Part shown: positions 51,945 to 59,127 of the stretch, in pieces
Numbering within the stretch: the stretch's first letter is position 1
Layout of the letters: every line of letters begins with the position of its first letter
DNA from: an uncultured Pelagimonas sp.
Lineage (GTDB): Bacteria; Pseudomonadota; Alphaproteobacteria; Rhodobacterales; Rhodobacteraceae
DNA length: 64,000 nucleotides
NCBI RefSeq assembly: GCF_947498515.1
Contig: NZ_CANMKO010000003.1
Coordinates: forward strand, 62,001-126,000
Direction of reading: 5' to 3'
The notes under the pieces: generated by a model
Told to the model about the DNA's origin: nothing
Databases searched by the model: none
Seen by the model: the letters and a program-made list of their open reading frames with translations, nothing else
Position numbers and translations under genes: made by a program

Positions 51945-52375
51945 TAGATGAAGTTTTCGACGTTCTGGCCGACCGCATCACCGATCTTTTTCAGAACCTT
52001 CATTTCGTCGTCGCAAATGTCACCATCCGCCTCGGCAATATCCAGCGCGGTCAGGATGATGATTTCGCCATCGTCGGCGTCACCGGAAATGTCTTCGATT
52101 TCCTTCATAAGCTGGCGCTGACCAACACGACCACCACCGGCTGTGGTGAGCGCTGTGTTGATGTTCTTGTCGATGTCGCTTGGCGAGAATGCCCCGGCCA
52201 GAGCGGTGTTTGCTTTGACCGCTTTGACGGTTGCATCGACTTCCGCATCAGAAATATCGTTGTCAGCATTGGCGACCAGCGCCGCGGCTGCGCAGACAGC
52301 CTCAAGCAGATCGGTGCGACCCTGCAAGCGGTTGGATTTCTCTTCTAGTGCCTTCTTGGCTTTCTTGAAAAACAT
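51944..52375 (-). CDS. TerB-like protein
   Basis: A 143-residue acidic helical protein with the TerB-family pattern: AVCAAAALVANADNDISDAEV near the start and IIILTALDIAEADGDICDDEM later, each with an Asp cluster that in TerB binds metal. TerB proteins occur in tellurite resistance and in membrane stress or phage-defence contexts. I chose ATG 52375 (MFFKKAKK) behind GGAGAGAAACC. It is coupled to the membrane protein gene downstream. Confidence 0.7.
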   Translation of the reverse strand: MFFKKAKKALEEKSNRLQGRTDLLEAVCAAAALVANADNDISDAEVDATVKAVKANTALAGAFSPSDIDKNINTALTTAGGGRVGQRQLMKEIEDISGDADDGEIIILTALDIAEADGDICDDEMKVLKKIGDAVGQNVENFI

Positions 52376-52459
52376 GGTTTCTCTCCATTCCATGTGGGTT
52401 TCTGGGTCTCTGCCCAATGCTGCCCCGGTTTTGCGCCGGGACAGTGAAAGGCAGAGCGC

Positions 52460-53134
52460 TTAGATCAGCTTCACGGGCGCGAACGGAATTTCGTCGTCAA
52501 TATCGCGCGAACCGCCTTGGCCACCCGAACCATAGCTGCCGCCACCGCCGTTGCCGCCATAACCGCCGCCGCCGCCACGACCACCGTCAGAAGAACCGCC
52601 GCCGCCGCCACCGTAGCCGCGATCACCAGAGCCGCCGCCAGAGTTGCCGTTGCCACCGCCTTGACCGCCGCCAGAATTTCCGTAGCCGCCTCCGCCGTTA
52701 TCTCCATAGCCAGAGCGGCCGTTTCCTCCGCCATTGCCGCCGTATCCGCCACCTTGTTCGCCGCCACGGCCCTGATTGTTTTCAGTTTTGACATGCTGGT
52801 ATGGCCCCATGATCGTGCTGCCGCCCGCGAAGACGACAAGCTCTGTTGAATACTTGTCATTGCCGTTCTGATCCTGCCATTTGCGGGTCTCGGTCTTGCC
52901 TTGAAGGATGATGGTATGACCCTTGCGAAAGCGGTCGCAGATGTACTTGAGGGCCGCTTCTGAGCCGTTGATCACGACACTGTGCCACTCGGTTTTCTCT
53001 TTGCGCTCGCCTGACTGGCGGTCTTTCCAAGTCTCTTTGGTGGCGACGCGCAGATTGACCACGCCGCCACCATTGTTGAATGTCCGATGCTCGGGGTCGC
53101 GCCCCAAGATGCCTACGACGAATTGCAGGTTCAT
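52460..53134 (-). CDS. ssb: Single-stranded DNA-binding protein
   Basis: A 224-residue protein. Residues 1-110 are the OB fold (GILGRDPEHRTFNNGGGVVNLRVATKETW... KTEWHSVVI, LQGKTETRKWQD). Residues about 118-208 are almost only Gly with Ser, Asn and Tyr. The end DDEIPFAP keeps the acidic tip that binds partner enzymes, but residues VKLI follow it. It works with the exonuclease and annealing proteins upstream, with ATGA overlap. Confidence 0.93.
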   Translation of the reverse strand: MNLQFVVGILGRDPEHRTFNNGGGVVNLRVATKETWKDRQSGERKEKTEWHSVVINGSEAALKYICDRFRKGHTIILQGKTETRKWQDQNGNDKYSTELVVFAGGSTIMGPYQHVKTENNQGRGGEQGGGYGGNGGGNGRSGYGDNGGGGYGNSGGGQGGGNGNSGGGSGDRGYGGGGGGSSDGGRGGGGGYGGNGGGGSYGSGGQGGSRDIDDEIPFAPVKLI

Positions 53135-53778
53135 GCGTCCTCTCCCATCACCCGACGCACTTTGGCTTCAAGCTCATTGATTTCGGTCTGGAACTGGACG
53201 ACCTGCGCCTCAATTTCAGCGATCATCGCCGGATCACGCGGGATGCGCCGGATGAATGCGCGCAAGTCAGGGTCTTTGATGCGAGGGTCGAAAACCTCAT
53301 AGTCGCACCATGCGCGGCCAGTGCAGGCCATTTGCCACTGCATCTGCACAAGGTAATCTTCCTTGATTGAGCCGTCCGCGTCGAACATTTCGATGTATTC
53401 GATCATGGTCGAAGTCTCGGGGCACTTAATCTCGACCAAGCCATCCAGACCGGCAAAGCCGTCCGGTGATGCCCCCGCCTTGTCGATGTAGGGGTGATCG
53501 ACAAACGGCGCATCTTCGACCGCGTTTCCTGTCCGCATTTCGTAGATCGCGCGGGCTTGCGGCTCCACGTCATTGCCCCACTTCATGTACTTGTTCTGGA
53601 AGAAATCTTTTGGCTCGCCAGTCAGGCGTTCCCCCAGAAGGTCGCGCATGTACTTGTCATAGTCGGCGGTCTTTTTGCCCGCCTTTGTCCGCTTGGTGAT
53701 CTTGATCACAGCCGAAGCCGTGACCTTCCCGACGCGCGCCGCATACCATTCGTCACTGTGTTGCTGTTCGTTCTTCAT
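53131..53778 (-). CDS. YqaJ-type recombination exonuclease
   Basis: A 215-residue lambda-exonuclease-fold nuclease. It starts with the family pattern SDEWYAARVGKVTASAV, and the active site is seen in ASPDGFAGLDGLVEIKCPE (D, then E-x-K). It resects double-strand ends to give ssDNA for the annealing protein. It overlaps both neighbours (ERF and SSB) by 4 bp, making a compact recombination module. Confidence 0.9.
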   Translation of the reverse strand: MKNEQQHSDEWYAARVGKVTASAVIKITKRTKAGKKTADYDKYMRDLLGERLTGEPKDFFQNKYMKWGNDVEPQARAIYEMRTGNAVEDAPFVDHPYIDKAGASPDGFAGLDGLVEIKCPETSTMIEYIEMFDADGSIKEDYLVQMQWQMACTGRAWCDYEVFDPRIKDPDLRAFIRRIPRDPAMIAEIEAQVVQFQTEINELEAKVRRVMGEDA

Positions 53779-54581
53779 GCTTCACCGCCTTTCTGGGCAA
53801 CTTTCTTCTCAAGAAACGCAATGGCTTCGTCTGCCTGTTGCGGTGACAATTGAGGGATGGTTTCGACCTGATACGACCCAAGGAAGGCTTGCAGGCGTGT
53901 GCCTGTGTCGATCAGCATTTCAGTAATGTAATTGACCATATTGTCGGGCATTACCTGCGCCTCTTGGCCATAGTTCCCGTCGTCGTCCGATCCGGTTGAC
54001 AGGTTGAACGCCATGCGAACCAAGGCGCGCTGCAAGTAGGTCAAGGTGGACATGACCGCCTGAGCGCCGTTCTTGTTCGAGTTACCCTTGGCCCCTGTGC
54101 CGTCGAGCGGCATTTTAAGCTGCGACACTTCTTTGTGACCGTGGCCAGACACATAGATGGACAACCCCTGCCATCCTTCGCCTGCATCCCAAGGCTGGAA
54201 GCTGACGTTCAGCCCGTGCTTTGAGATTGCAGGGACAAGCTGCGCCAAAATCTGGTCGATGTCGGCATACTTGGATTTGGTGTGGGCGTTGTCCTGATTT
54301 TTCAAGATCACACCGACCTCTGCGCGCGCCGCTGATTTCGCCGCGTCAAACGCTGTTTCGGCCTCTTTGGCCTGAACCTCTTTGTGCAGGGTCATGAAGC
54401 GCTCAAAGCGATCCATATCAACGGGCACCGATGGATCAGACAGGCGGGCGATCTGCGACCAGATCATATCGGATTGCTTTACCGGTGCGGGCAGGCCTGC
54501 GTCTGCGGCATGGGCTGCGGGTAGACCACCTTGCGACATGATTTCAGGCGCATTTGTGGTGACGGTTTCGGTCATAGACAT
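53775..54581 (-). CDS. ERF-family ssDNA annealing protein
   Basis: A 268-residue protein. The ERF signature lies in the middle: QAKEAETAFDAAKSAARAEV, KYADIDQILAQLVPAISKHGLNVSF, and MSTLTYLQRALVRMAFNLSTGSDDDGN. It anneals complementary strands for phage recombination and circularisation. Starts at 54581 and 54575 are both possible. A candidate promoter lies just upstream. Confidence 0.9.
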   Translation of the reverse strand: MSMTETVTTNAPEIMSQGGLPAAHAADAGLPAPVKQSDMIWSQIARLSDPSVPVDMDRFERFMTLHKEVQAKEAETAFDAAKSAARAEVGVILKNQDNAHTKSKYADIDQILAQLVPAISKHGLNVSFQPWDAGEGWQGLSIYVSGHGHKEVSQLKMPLDGTGAKGNSNKNGAQAVMSTLTYLQRALVRMAFNLSTGSDDDGNYGQEAQVMPDNMVNYITEMLIDTGTRLQAFLGSYQVETIPQLSPQQADEAIAFLEKKVAQKGGEA

Positions 54582-54628
54582 TTTTTGATTTCTCCATGTT
54601 TGCCATAATCTTCACATTAGGCACGTCG

Positions 54629-54657
54629 TAAGTAAATTCAAAATAGAGTTAAGTCAA
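54629..54657 (-). promoter_or_regulatory. Candidate promoter for the recombination operon
   Basis: On the minus strand TTGACT (54652-54657), a 17-bp spacer and TACTTA (54629-54634) precede the ERF gene by about 50 bp. The -35 and the following TAA match candidate late promoter 1 (TTGACTTAA). The -10 is weak. Confidence 0.45.
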
Positions 54658-54968
54658 CCCGTTCTGGCGATAAGGTTCACTTTGAATTGAGCGGCCTCTC
54701 GGACGCTTGGGTGCCGCCGCATTTCTGGTGGTATCTCAATCCAGAAGCGCTCCAAGCCCTTGCGAGTAACGATCTTATCGACGTTTTCGCATATTTCTTG
54801 AACAGCCGATGCTGGCGGCAGTTTGCCCTTCAAGCGCTCCTTCTCCGCGTTAATGGCCTGAGACTTTTTGTAACTATTTCCTAAGTTTTTCAGCCAAAAG
54901 TCGCGTAAATCCTCAACCGTTCTGCACTTGTGCATCAGGCGAATGATCGTTTTTTCTGCATGTGTCAT
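54654..54968 (-). CDS. Hypothetical early phage protein
   Basis: A 104-residue basic helical protein (TIIRLMHKCRTVEDLRDFWLKNLGNSYKKSQAINAEKERLKGKLP). ATG 54968 has AAGGGGTGA upstream and is preferred to the ATG at 55040, whose extra 24 residues lack a ribosome site. No family is recognised. It begins the leftward set from the divergent region 54969-55153. Confidence 0.6.
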   Translation of the reverse strand: MTHAEKTIIRLMHKCRTVEDLRDFWLKNLGNSYKKSQAINAEKERLKGKLPPASAVQEICENVDKIVTRKGLERFWIEIPPEMRRHPSVREAAQFKVNLIARTG

Positions 54969-55065
54969 GAAGCTCACCCCTTCAATAAAATGGGCGGCTC
55001 CGGGGGTGAACCGGAAGCCGCCTCTGAGAATGTGCTTCAACTCCGAGAAAGCGTCATTCCTTCTG

Positions 55066-55095
55066 TTGACAATCTTTATAAAACCAAAATAGGTT
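55066..55095 (+). promoter_or_regulatory. Candidate rightward early promoter
   Basis: TTGACA (55066-55071), an 18-bp spacer and TAGGTT (55090-55095). The same -35 and -10 words occur at 41203. The imperfect repeat AAACC-AAAATA-GGTTT (55082-55096) spans the -10 and could be an operator. It would serve the 55154 gene; the rest of 54969-55153 shows nothing else clear. Confidence 0.5.
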
Positions 55096-55153
55096 TAACA
55101 AGCCCAAAAAACAGGGCGCGGGTGAAAAACGAAATTTTAACTCCGAAAGACAA

Positions 55154-55879
55154 ATGTCAAATACATCACATCCAGTAGATCACGTCCCAGCCTATGCGCG
55201 GGAAAAGAAGGCTCGGCCCTTCAAAACCGAAATTGATCTGATTGCCCGTCTGGCCGGAAAGGCAATTGATGCGGCCTCGATCAACTCAGGGAAGCGCTCA
55301 AGCGCGATTGGCCGTGTCGCCGCCAGCTTGACCCGCGCATACCTGACCCGCATGGCAGATGGCTTTGACGAGGCGTTCATATCCACCGGTCGCTTGGCAA
55401 GGTCGCTGCGCATTGGTCGGGCGACGGTTTGCCGCCAGATTTCCGCCCTCTGTCAGATTGGCGTTCACATCTACTCTGACAGCGCCCTTGGTGGCCGCGT
55501 GTCCAGTGTAAACGGATGGGTCGGGAAAGCCTGTGGCCGTGCGGTCGATCTGGACGCAGTTCGGGATCTTATTGAGCGCTACTTGCCGCACTCCGATCTG
55601 ATGAAATTTATCAAGGCGTTTGAGGTGGTTAAGGGCGCATTTTTGGCCGACGATAAGTGTCTCACGAGTGAGCTTGGTGAGACACCAACTGTGTCAACAA
55701 CGAAAACCAAACAAAAACCTTCACCAAGAGTTCGGATTTGGATGCCTACCAGACCAGTGAAAACGACTTCTGTTTCTCAAGTATCCACCATCCGTCAGAA
55801 AATCAGCCAAACGCCAAAGGTTTTCTCACGCTGGGTGGCAAATCCACACGTCAAATCAGGGAATGAGGTCGCGGCATGA
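55154..55879 (+). CDS. Phage HTH protein, possible replication initiator
   Basis: A 241-residue basic protein. Residues about 75-105 form a helix-turn-helix (FISTGRLARSLRIGRATVCRQISALCQIGV) of the winged-helix type seen in phage replication proteins (O-like) and plasmid initiators. The C-terminal 70 residues are Lys/Thr/Ser-rich and probably disordered. It is divergent from the recombination operon, which supports a replication role. It overlaps the 55876 gene by 4 bp. Confidence 0.55.
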   Translation: MSNTSHPVDHVPAYAREKKARPFKTEIDLIARLAGKAIDAASINSGKRSSAIGRVAASLTRAYLTRMADGFDEAFISTGRLARSLRIGRATVCRQISALCQIGVHIYSDSALGGRVSSVNGWVGKACGRAVDLDAVRDLIERYLPHSDLMKFIKAFEVVKGAFLADDKCLTSELGETPTVSTTKTKQKPSPRVRIWMPTRPVKTTSVSQVSTIRQKISQTPKVFSRWVANPHVKSGNEVAA

Positions 55880-56271
55880 TCCACAACCTTCCAAACGAGC
55901 GTTGGAGCGCGGACGAAAAGCGCCACTTCGCCTTTTTGCACTCGCTCGGGCGCTGCGCGTTGACCAGACGCACCGATGGAATTGAGCTTGCCCACATCCG
56001 TATGTTCACTGGCATGGCTCTTAAACCGAATTGGCGTCACGTCCTGCCGTTGCATCACACCGTACACGCCGCGCAGGAGAGGGCAGGGGCCGATTGGTGG
56101 GGTGACGTGGGCTTTGAGCTTGATACGCCACAAGACCCGCGCCATTGGGCCGTTCTGCTGGCCTCATTCACCGTGAACCGTGATCGAGAAGGGGCAGAGG
56201 ACGTGCTGATGCGGATGTTCCGACGCTCAAACAAATCAATGCTTCGTGAAATTATGATGGGGGCCAGGTGA
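55876..56271 (+). CDS. HNH/Ref-like nuclease-type protein (DUF968-like)
   Basis: A 131-residue protein. It contains LGRCALTRRTDGIELAHIRMFTGMALKPNWRHVLPLHHTVHAAQERAGADWW, with a His-based arrangement (AHI..., LPLHHTVH) typical of the DUF968/HNH-like phage nucleases. The expected Cys pair is reduced to one Cys, so activity is uncertain. It is coupled to both neighbours. Confidence 0.6.
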   Translation: MIHNLPNERWSADEKRHFAFLHSLGRCALTRRTDGIELAHIRMFTGMALKPNWRHVLPLHHTVHAAQERAGADWWGDVGFELDTPQDPRHWAVLLASFTVNRDREGAEDVLMRMFRRSNKSMLREIMMGAR

Positions 56272-56739
56272 ATGACTGACCAAACTGAAAGCGATATTCC
56301 ACACCTTCAATCTGAGGCGCTATTTTATGGCACTCGGTATTCGACATCCGGCGGAACAAAGCTGACCATGCAAATGCCGGATCGTGAGCTTGCAGACGCG
56401 CTCGACGCGCTGGGGGCGGGCAAGCGGTTCATGATGGTGCTGGTGCCGATCAACGACGAAGAGGAACCCGACGAGGACGCGATGCAGGCGCTCGAAGAGG
56501 GTAAGGCCCGGATCAAGCGCGCGGTCCTTCTGTGCGACGATAAGGCGTTCTGGGATTGGGCAGAGGAAATTCGCGGCGGTCGGCTTGTTCAGTCGAAAGA
56601 TGAAGCCAAGGCCGCGCTGTGTGAGCTGCTGGCGATCAAGTCACGGGCAGAGATTAAGGGCGCAAAAGTCGGCGCCAATTTTCTGAGGCTCGAAGAGGAT
56701 TTCAAGGTTTGGTGCGGTCGGCTTAAACGGCCAGAATAG
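56272..56739 (+). CDS. Hypothetical phage protein
   Basis: A 155-residue acidic protein starting on the base after the preceding stop. No motif is recognised. The segment RIKRAVLLCDDKAFWDWAEEIRGGRLVQSKDEAKAALCELL resembles small phage proteins that often follow DUF968-type genes. It ends at a bidirectional terminator. Confidence 0.6.
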   Translation: MTDQTESDIPHLQSEALFYGTRYSTSGGTKLTMQMPDRELADALDALGAGKRFMMVLVPINDEEEPDEDAMQALEEGKARIKRAVLLCDDKAFWDWAEEIRGGRLVQSKDEAKAALCELLAIKSRAEIKGAKVGANFLRLEEDFKVWCGRLKRPE

Positions 56740-56743
56740 AGAA

Positions 56744-56763
56744 AGGGGGCCGCTTGGCCCCCT
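56744..56763. terminator. Bidirectional terminator between convergent genes
   Basis: AGGGGGCC (56744-56751) and GGCCCCCT (56756-56763) form a perfect 8-bp stem with a GCTT loop. Pyrimidine-rich tracts follow on both strands (TTTCTC on the minus side, AATTTCT on the plus side). It separates the rightward genes from the leftward accessory genes. Confidence 0.8.
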
Positions 56764-56998
56764 AATCAATTTCTATCTCCGCGCAATCTTGGCAAAGGAC
56801 GCGCACATTCCCGTTGCCAAGATCAACTCCATGCCACCCTGCGGCGTCTGTATGACCGGCGCAGTGGCATCTATCGCAAGTCGTCACAAACTCCGCACAA
56901 TCGAAACAATCATCCGGGTTTCCTGAGCAACGCATGGTGAAAATTGCCTCGCATTGCGGTCCTTCTTCCTGCATCCCCCAAATCTCCCTCTCTAACAT
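56762..56998 (-). CDS. Cys-rich zinc-binding small protein
   Basis: A protein of 70 to 78 residues, depending on the start (ATG 56974 lies 12 bases after AGGGAG; ATG 56998 is the first). Nine Cys and three His are arranged as CxxC-type pairs (DCFDC, CDRCHC, CQDC), a double zinc-ribbon-like pattern. It may bind nucleic acid or protein. It is the last gene of the leftward accessory chain. Confidence 0.6.
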   Translation of the reverse strand: MLEREIWGMQEEGPQCEAIFTMRCSGNPDDCFDCAEFVTTCDRCHCAGHTDAAGWHGVDLGNGNVRVLCQDCAEIEID

Positions 56999-57046
56999 GG
57001 ATCAAAACCCGATCTGACAGTTTTGATCCTTTTGATCCCCTTGACT

Positions 57047-57235
57047 TCATCCGCTGTTCACGCTGTGAAATTCGTCAAAAATTTTGGCGGCTTCATCAAG
57101 TTCTCGGCCCGCTTTGGTCAAGCATTCCTCTGCGGTTTCCCCCTCATAAAAGAACGGATAGCCGTCCTGCTTTGCGCGCCAGCCTTTCCCGTCTGGCGCG
57201 CGCTGAATTGTGAATACTGATCTGAGGCGGCTCAT
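57047..57235 (-). CDS. Small hypothetical phage protein
   Basis: A 62-residue protein with a compact alternating pattern (FTIQRAPDGKGWRAKQDGYPFFYEGETAEECLTKAGRELDEAAKIF). Its ATG overlaps the previous stop by 4 bp. No function is known to me. Confidence 0.6.
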   Translation of the reverse strand: MSRLRSVFTIQRAPDGKGWRAKQDGYPFFYEGETAEECLTKAGRELDEAAKIFDEFHSVNSG

Positions 57236-57465
57236 GCGTTGCGCCTTTCCCGGTAGATGCGGACCGACTTCTCAACGTCTTCCGGCTCCGGCTGAACATC
57301 GAACATGGCAAACTGCCAGATGTCGGAGGCCAGACGAACAATGTCCCAATCTTCCATTTCGGGCTGATTGGAAAACACGGTTTCCATAGCCGCCACCACT
57401 TCGTCGTAGCATTCCGGCGGCTCAATCCGTGCGCCTGCTATCAGTTCAAGCTGTTCTTTACTCAC
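57232..57465 (-). CDS. Small acidic hypothetical phage protein
   Basis: A 77-residue acidic helical protein. I chose the GTG at 57465 because GGAGACC precedes it and it overlaps the upstream stop (GTGA). The frame from 57501 lies inside the preceding gene. No family is recognised. Confidence 0.55.
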   Translation of the reverse strand: MSKEQLELIAGARIEPPECYDEVVAAMETVFSNQPEMEDWDIVRLASDIWQFAMFDVQPEPEDVEKSVRIYRERRNA

Positions 57466-58031
57466 GGGTGGGTCTCCTGCGTTTTTCCGCAAGTCGCGCA
57501 ATCGCCCATCGCCATAAGGCTTGGGGTGTAATGGACGCAGTGACCCTTTTCTGCGGCGTCCATCTTCGCCAGAACCTTATCGCCAAGGGTGACGTGCCGC
57601 GATCCGTGAACCACTTCCCTGACGATCCGGCGGGCAACGTTCATCGTGTGGGTGGTAGCGGCCAAAGCGGCCTCGTTTCTTTCCGCTTCTGGTCGGCAAT
57701 CCCGCACTTCATCCACCGATAGGTTGATAAACCGCCCATCGTGAAACTCAGTGTGCGGCCTGATCCATACTTGCCCGTCAAAGAGGGACATATAGACCGT
57801 GCATGGCCGTCCTACCCACTCAAGGTCGTCATTCTGCGCCAGTACCATCCACGTACCGCCGTGGGTCATGTAGGCGGTCACGGTTGTTAGGTCGGCTTCC
57901 ATGAGCGCGCCTTCATGAACCGGCGCGGCATTCTTTGGCACCCAATCGGTCATGATCGTGGCGTCGTCTGTGATGATCGTGTAAAGCCCGCCAGACTTGA
58001 CGTGTTGCCAGATTTCGCTTTGATTATTCAT
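57462..58031 (-). CDS. Hypothetical phage protein
   Basis: A 189-residue protein. The first half is beta-rich (IWQHVKSGGLYTIITDDATIMTDWVPKNAAP... VYMSLFDGQVWIRPHTEFHDGRF), similar to small phage proteins that describe query-type folds, and the end has a Cys/His group (HCVHYTPSLMAMGDCATCGKTQETH) that could hold zinc. ATG 58031 overlaps the preceding gene by 8 bp. Confidence 0.6.
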   Translation of the reverse strand: MNNQSEIWQHVKSGGLYTIITDDATIMTDWVPKNAAPVHEGALMEADLTTVTAYMTHGGTWMVLAQNDDLEWVGRPCTVYMSLFDGQVWIRPHTEFHDGRFINLSVDEVRDCRPEAERNEAALAATTHTMNVARRIVREVVHGSRHVTLGDKVLAKMDAAEKGHCVHYTPSLMAMGDCATCGKTQETHP

Positions 58032-58314
58032 CGGGTTTTCCTTCCAGTTCTGATATGCGCGCCCGGTGAATGTCCAAGCTATCCTCAAGCTCCTTGATCC
58101 GGGCCAATGCGTCGGCCAGCTCGCGCGGTTCTTTGTGGATTGCGCCGGGTGGGTCGCAGTTCTCCCATCCGGCGTAACCGTTCATCTTCTGCCATCGTCC
58201 GAGCTTTTTCCCGGTGTATCCCTTCCGGTATGGCGTCCATCGAACCGGATAGAATGAAAAGGCGTATCCCTCGGTGACTTCGGGCTTTGAAAACCAATTG
58301 TTGGGGTCGCTCAT
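58024..58314 (-). CDS. Hypothetical phage protein with coiled-coil end
   Basis: A 96-residue protein. The first 60 residues are aromatic-rich (YAFSFYPVRWTPYRKGYTGKKLGRW), and residues 65-96 form a short coiled coil (LADALARIKELEDSLDIHRARISELEG). ATG 58314 overlaps the previous stop. No function is assigned. Confidence 0.6.
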   Translation of the reverse strand: MSDPNNWFSKPEVTEGYAFSFYPVRWTPYRKGYTGKKLGRWQKMNGYAGWENCDPPGAIHKEPRELADALARIKELEDSLDIHRARISELEGKPDE

Positions 58315-58628
58315 GCCGCCCACTCCGGCAAAATTGGTAAGCTGACCTTGCCGATGCGCTTGACCATCACGCCGCACAATTCGCGTTCTTCCGGTATGCG
58401 CTTCTCGGCTTCGTCCTTCGCCAAAAGCCACTTGTTCCCATGCCGAAAGCCCACGGGTTTGATGATGCCGGCCTTTCTCAGATTGGCAATGACTGCGGCC
58501 ATTCTCGACTTCACGTCCGTTCTGCCAAGCGCCTCAAGCACCTCTTGCGTTGACTTCGGTGTCACCGGGGAAAGCTGGCTCGCAAACTCTTCCGGGGTGA
58601 CGAGCGGCGCGCGTTTTGTCTCGGTCAT
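58311..58628 (-). CDS. Winged-helix-like small protein
   Basis: A 105-residue protein. Residues about 25-75 (STQEVLEALGRTDVKSRMAAVIANLRKAGIIKPVGFRHGNKWLLAKDE) have the helix-helix-strand order of a winged helix. DNA binding is therefore possible. It is coupled to both neighbours. Confidence 0.55.
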   Translation of the reverse strand: MTETKRAPLVTPEEFASQLSPVTPKSTQEVLEALGRTDVKSRMAAVIANLRKAGIIKPVGFRHGNKWLLAKDEAEKRIPEERELCGVMVKRIGKVSLPILPEWAA

Positions 58629-58825
58629 AGCGGCAATCCTCCGTTGCTGAACAGTGAATAGGCCGCTGCAATCATGGGGATTGGCGGAACAACGAGACCC
58701 ACAACAAAGTAGGTCACGCTTGTATTGAACAGGATCACAAGGCCATGCAGTTCAAGGTAAAGGAACGTGCCGAAAATCATCATCCCGGCGGCGGTCTTGA
58801 GCCACCATTTCGATTGTTCGCTCAT
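58625..58825 (-). CDS. Small two-helix membrane protein
   Basis: A 66-residue protein with two hydrophobic segments (TAAGMMIFGTFLYLELHGLVILF and VTYFVVGLVVPPIPMIAAAYSLF). The N terminus is short and basic. ATG 58825 overlaps the upstream stop (ATGA). A superinfection or membrane role is possible but not shown. Confidence 0.65.
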   Translation of the reverse strand: MSEQSKWWLKTAAGMMIFGTFLYLELHGLVILFNTSVTYFVVGLVVPPIPMIAAAYSLFSNGGLPL

Positions 58826-59127
58826 GTTATAATCGCCTTCAAGTTTGCCACGTCTTCGGCTGCCAAGATCGTGTCGCCGTCTTGATCCGGTTCCATTTCG
58901 CAAATCTCGCGCACGGCGCGGGTCAATGCCTGATCCGATGTGATTAGGATCATGCCGGGGGAAACATCCAGCGCCCGTGAAAGCGCTGGAAGGTGAGGTG
59001 CAACCTCATGCCAAGGGGCTTGCTCAAGCTGGCTAATCCGGCCCCGTGACATATCCATTCGGGCCGCGACTTGATCTTGATTGATCCGCTTGGCTTTTCG
59101 AATGCCTCTGAGAAAATTGACGATCAC
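58822..59127 (-). CDS. XRE-family HTH regulator
   Basis: A 101-residue protein. Residues 5-60 are a standard XRE fold (FLRGIRKAKRINQDQVAARMDMSRGRISQLEQAPWHEVAPHLPALSRALDV). It starts at GTG 59127, overlapping the upstream stop (GTGA). A third HTH protein of this type in the phage may tune the accessory operon. Confidence 0.75.
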   Translation of the reverse strand: MIVNFLRGIRKAKRINQDQVAARMDMSRGRISQLEQAPWHEVAPHLPALSRALDVSPGMILITSDQALTRAVREICEMEPDQDGDTILAAEDVANLKAIIT

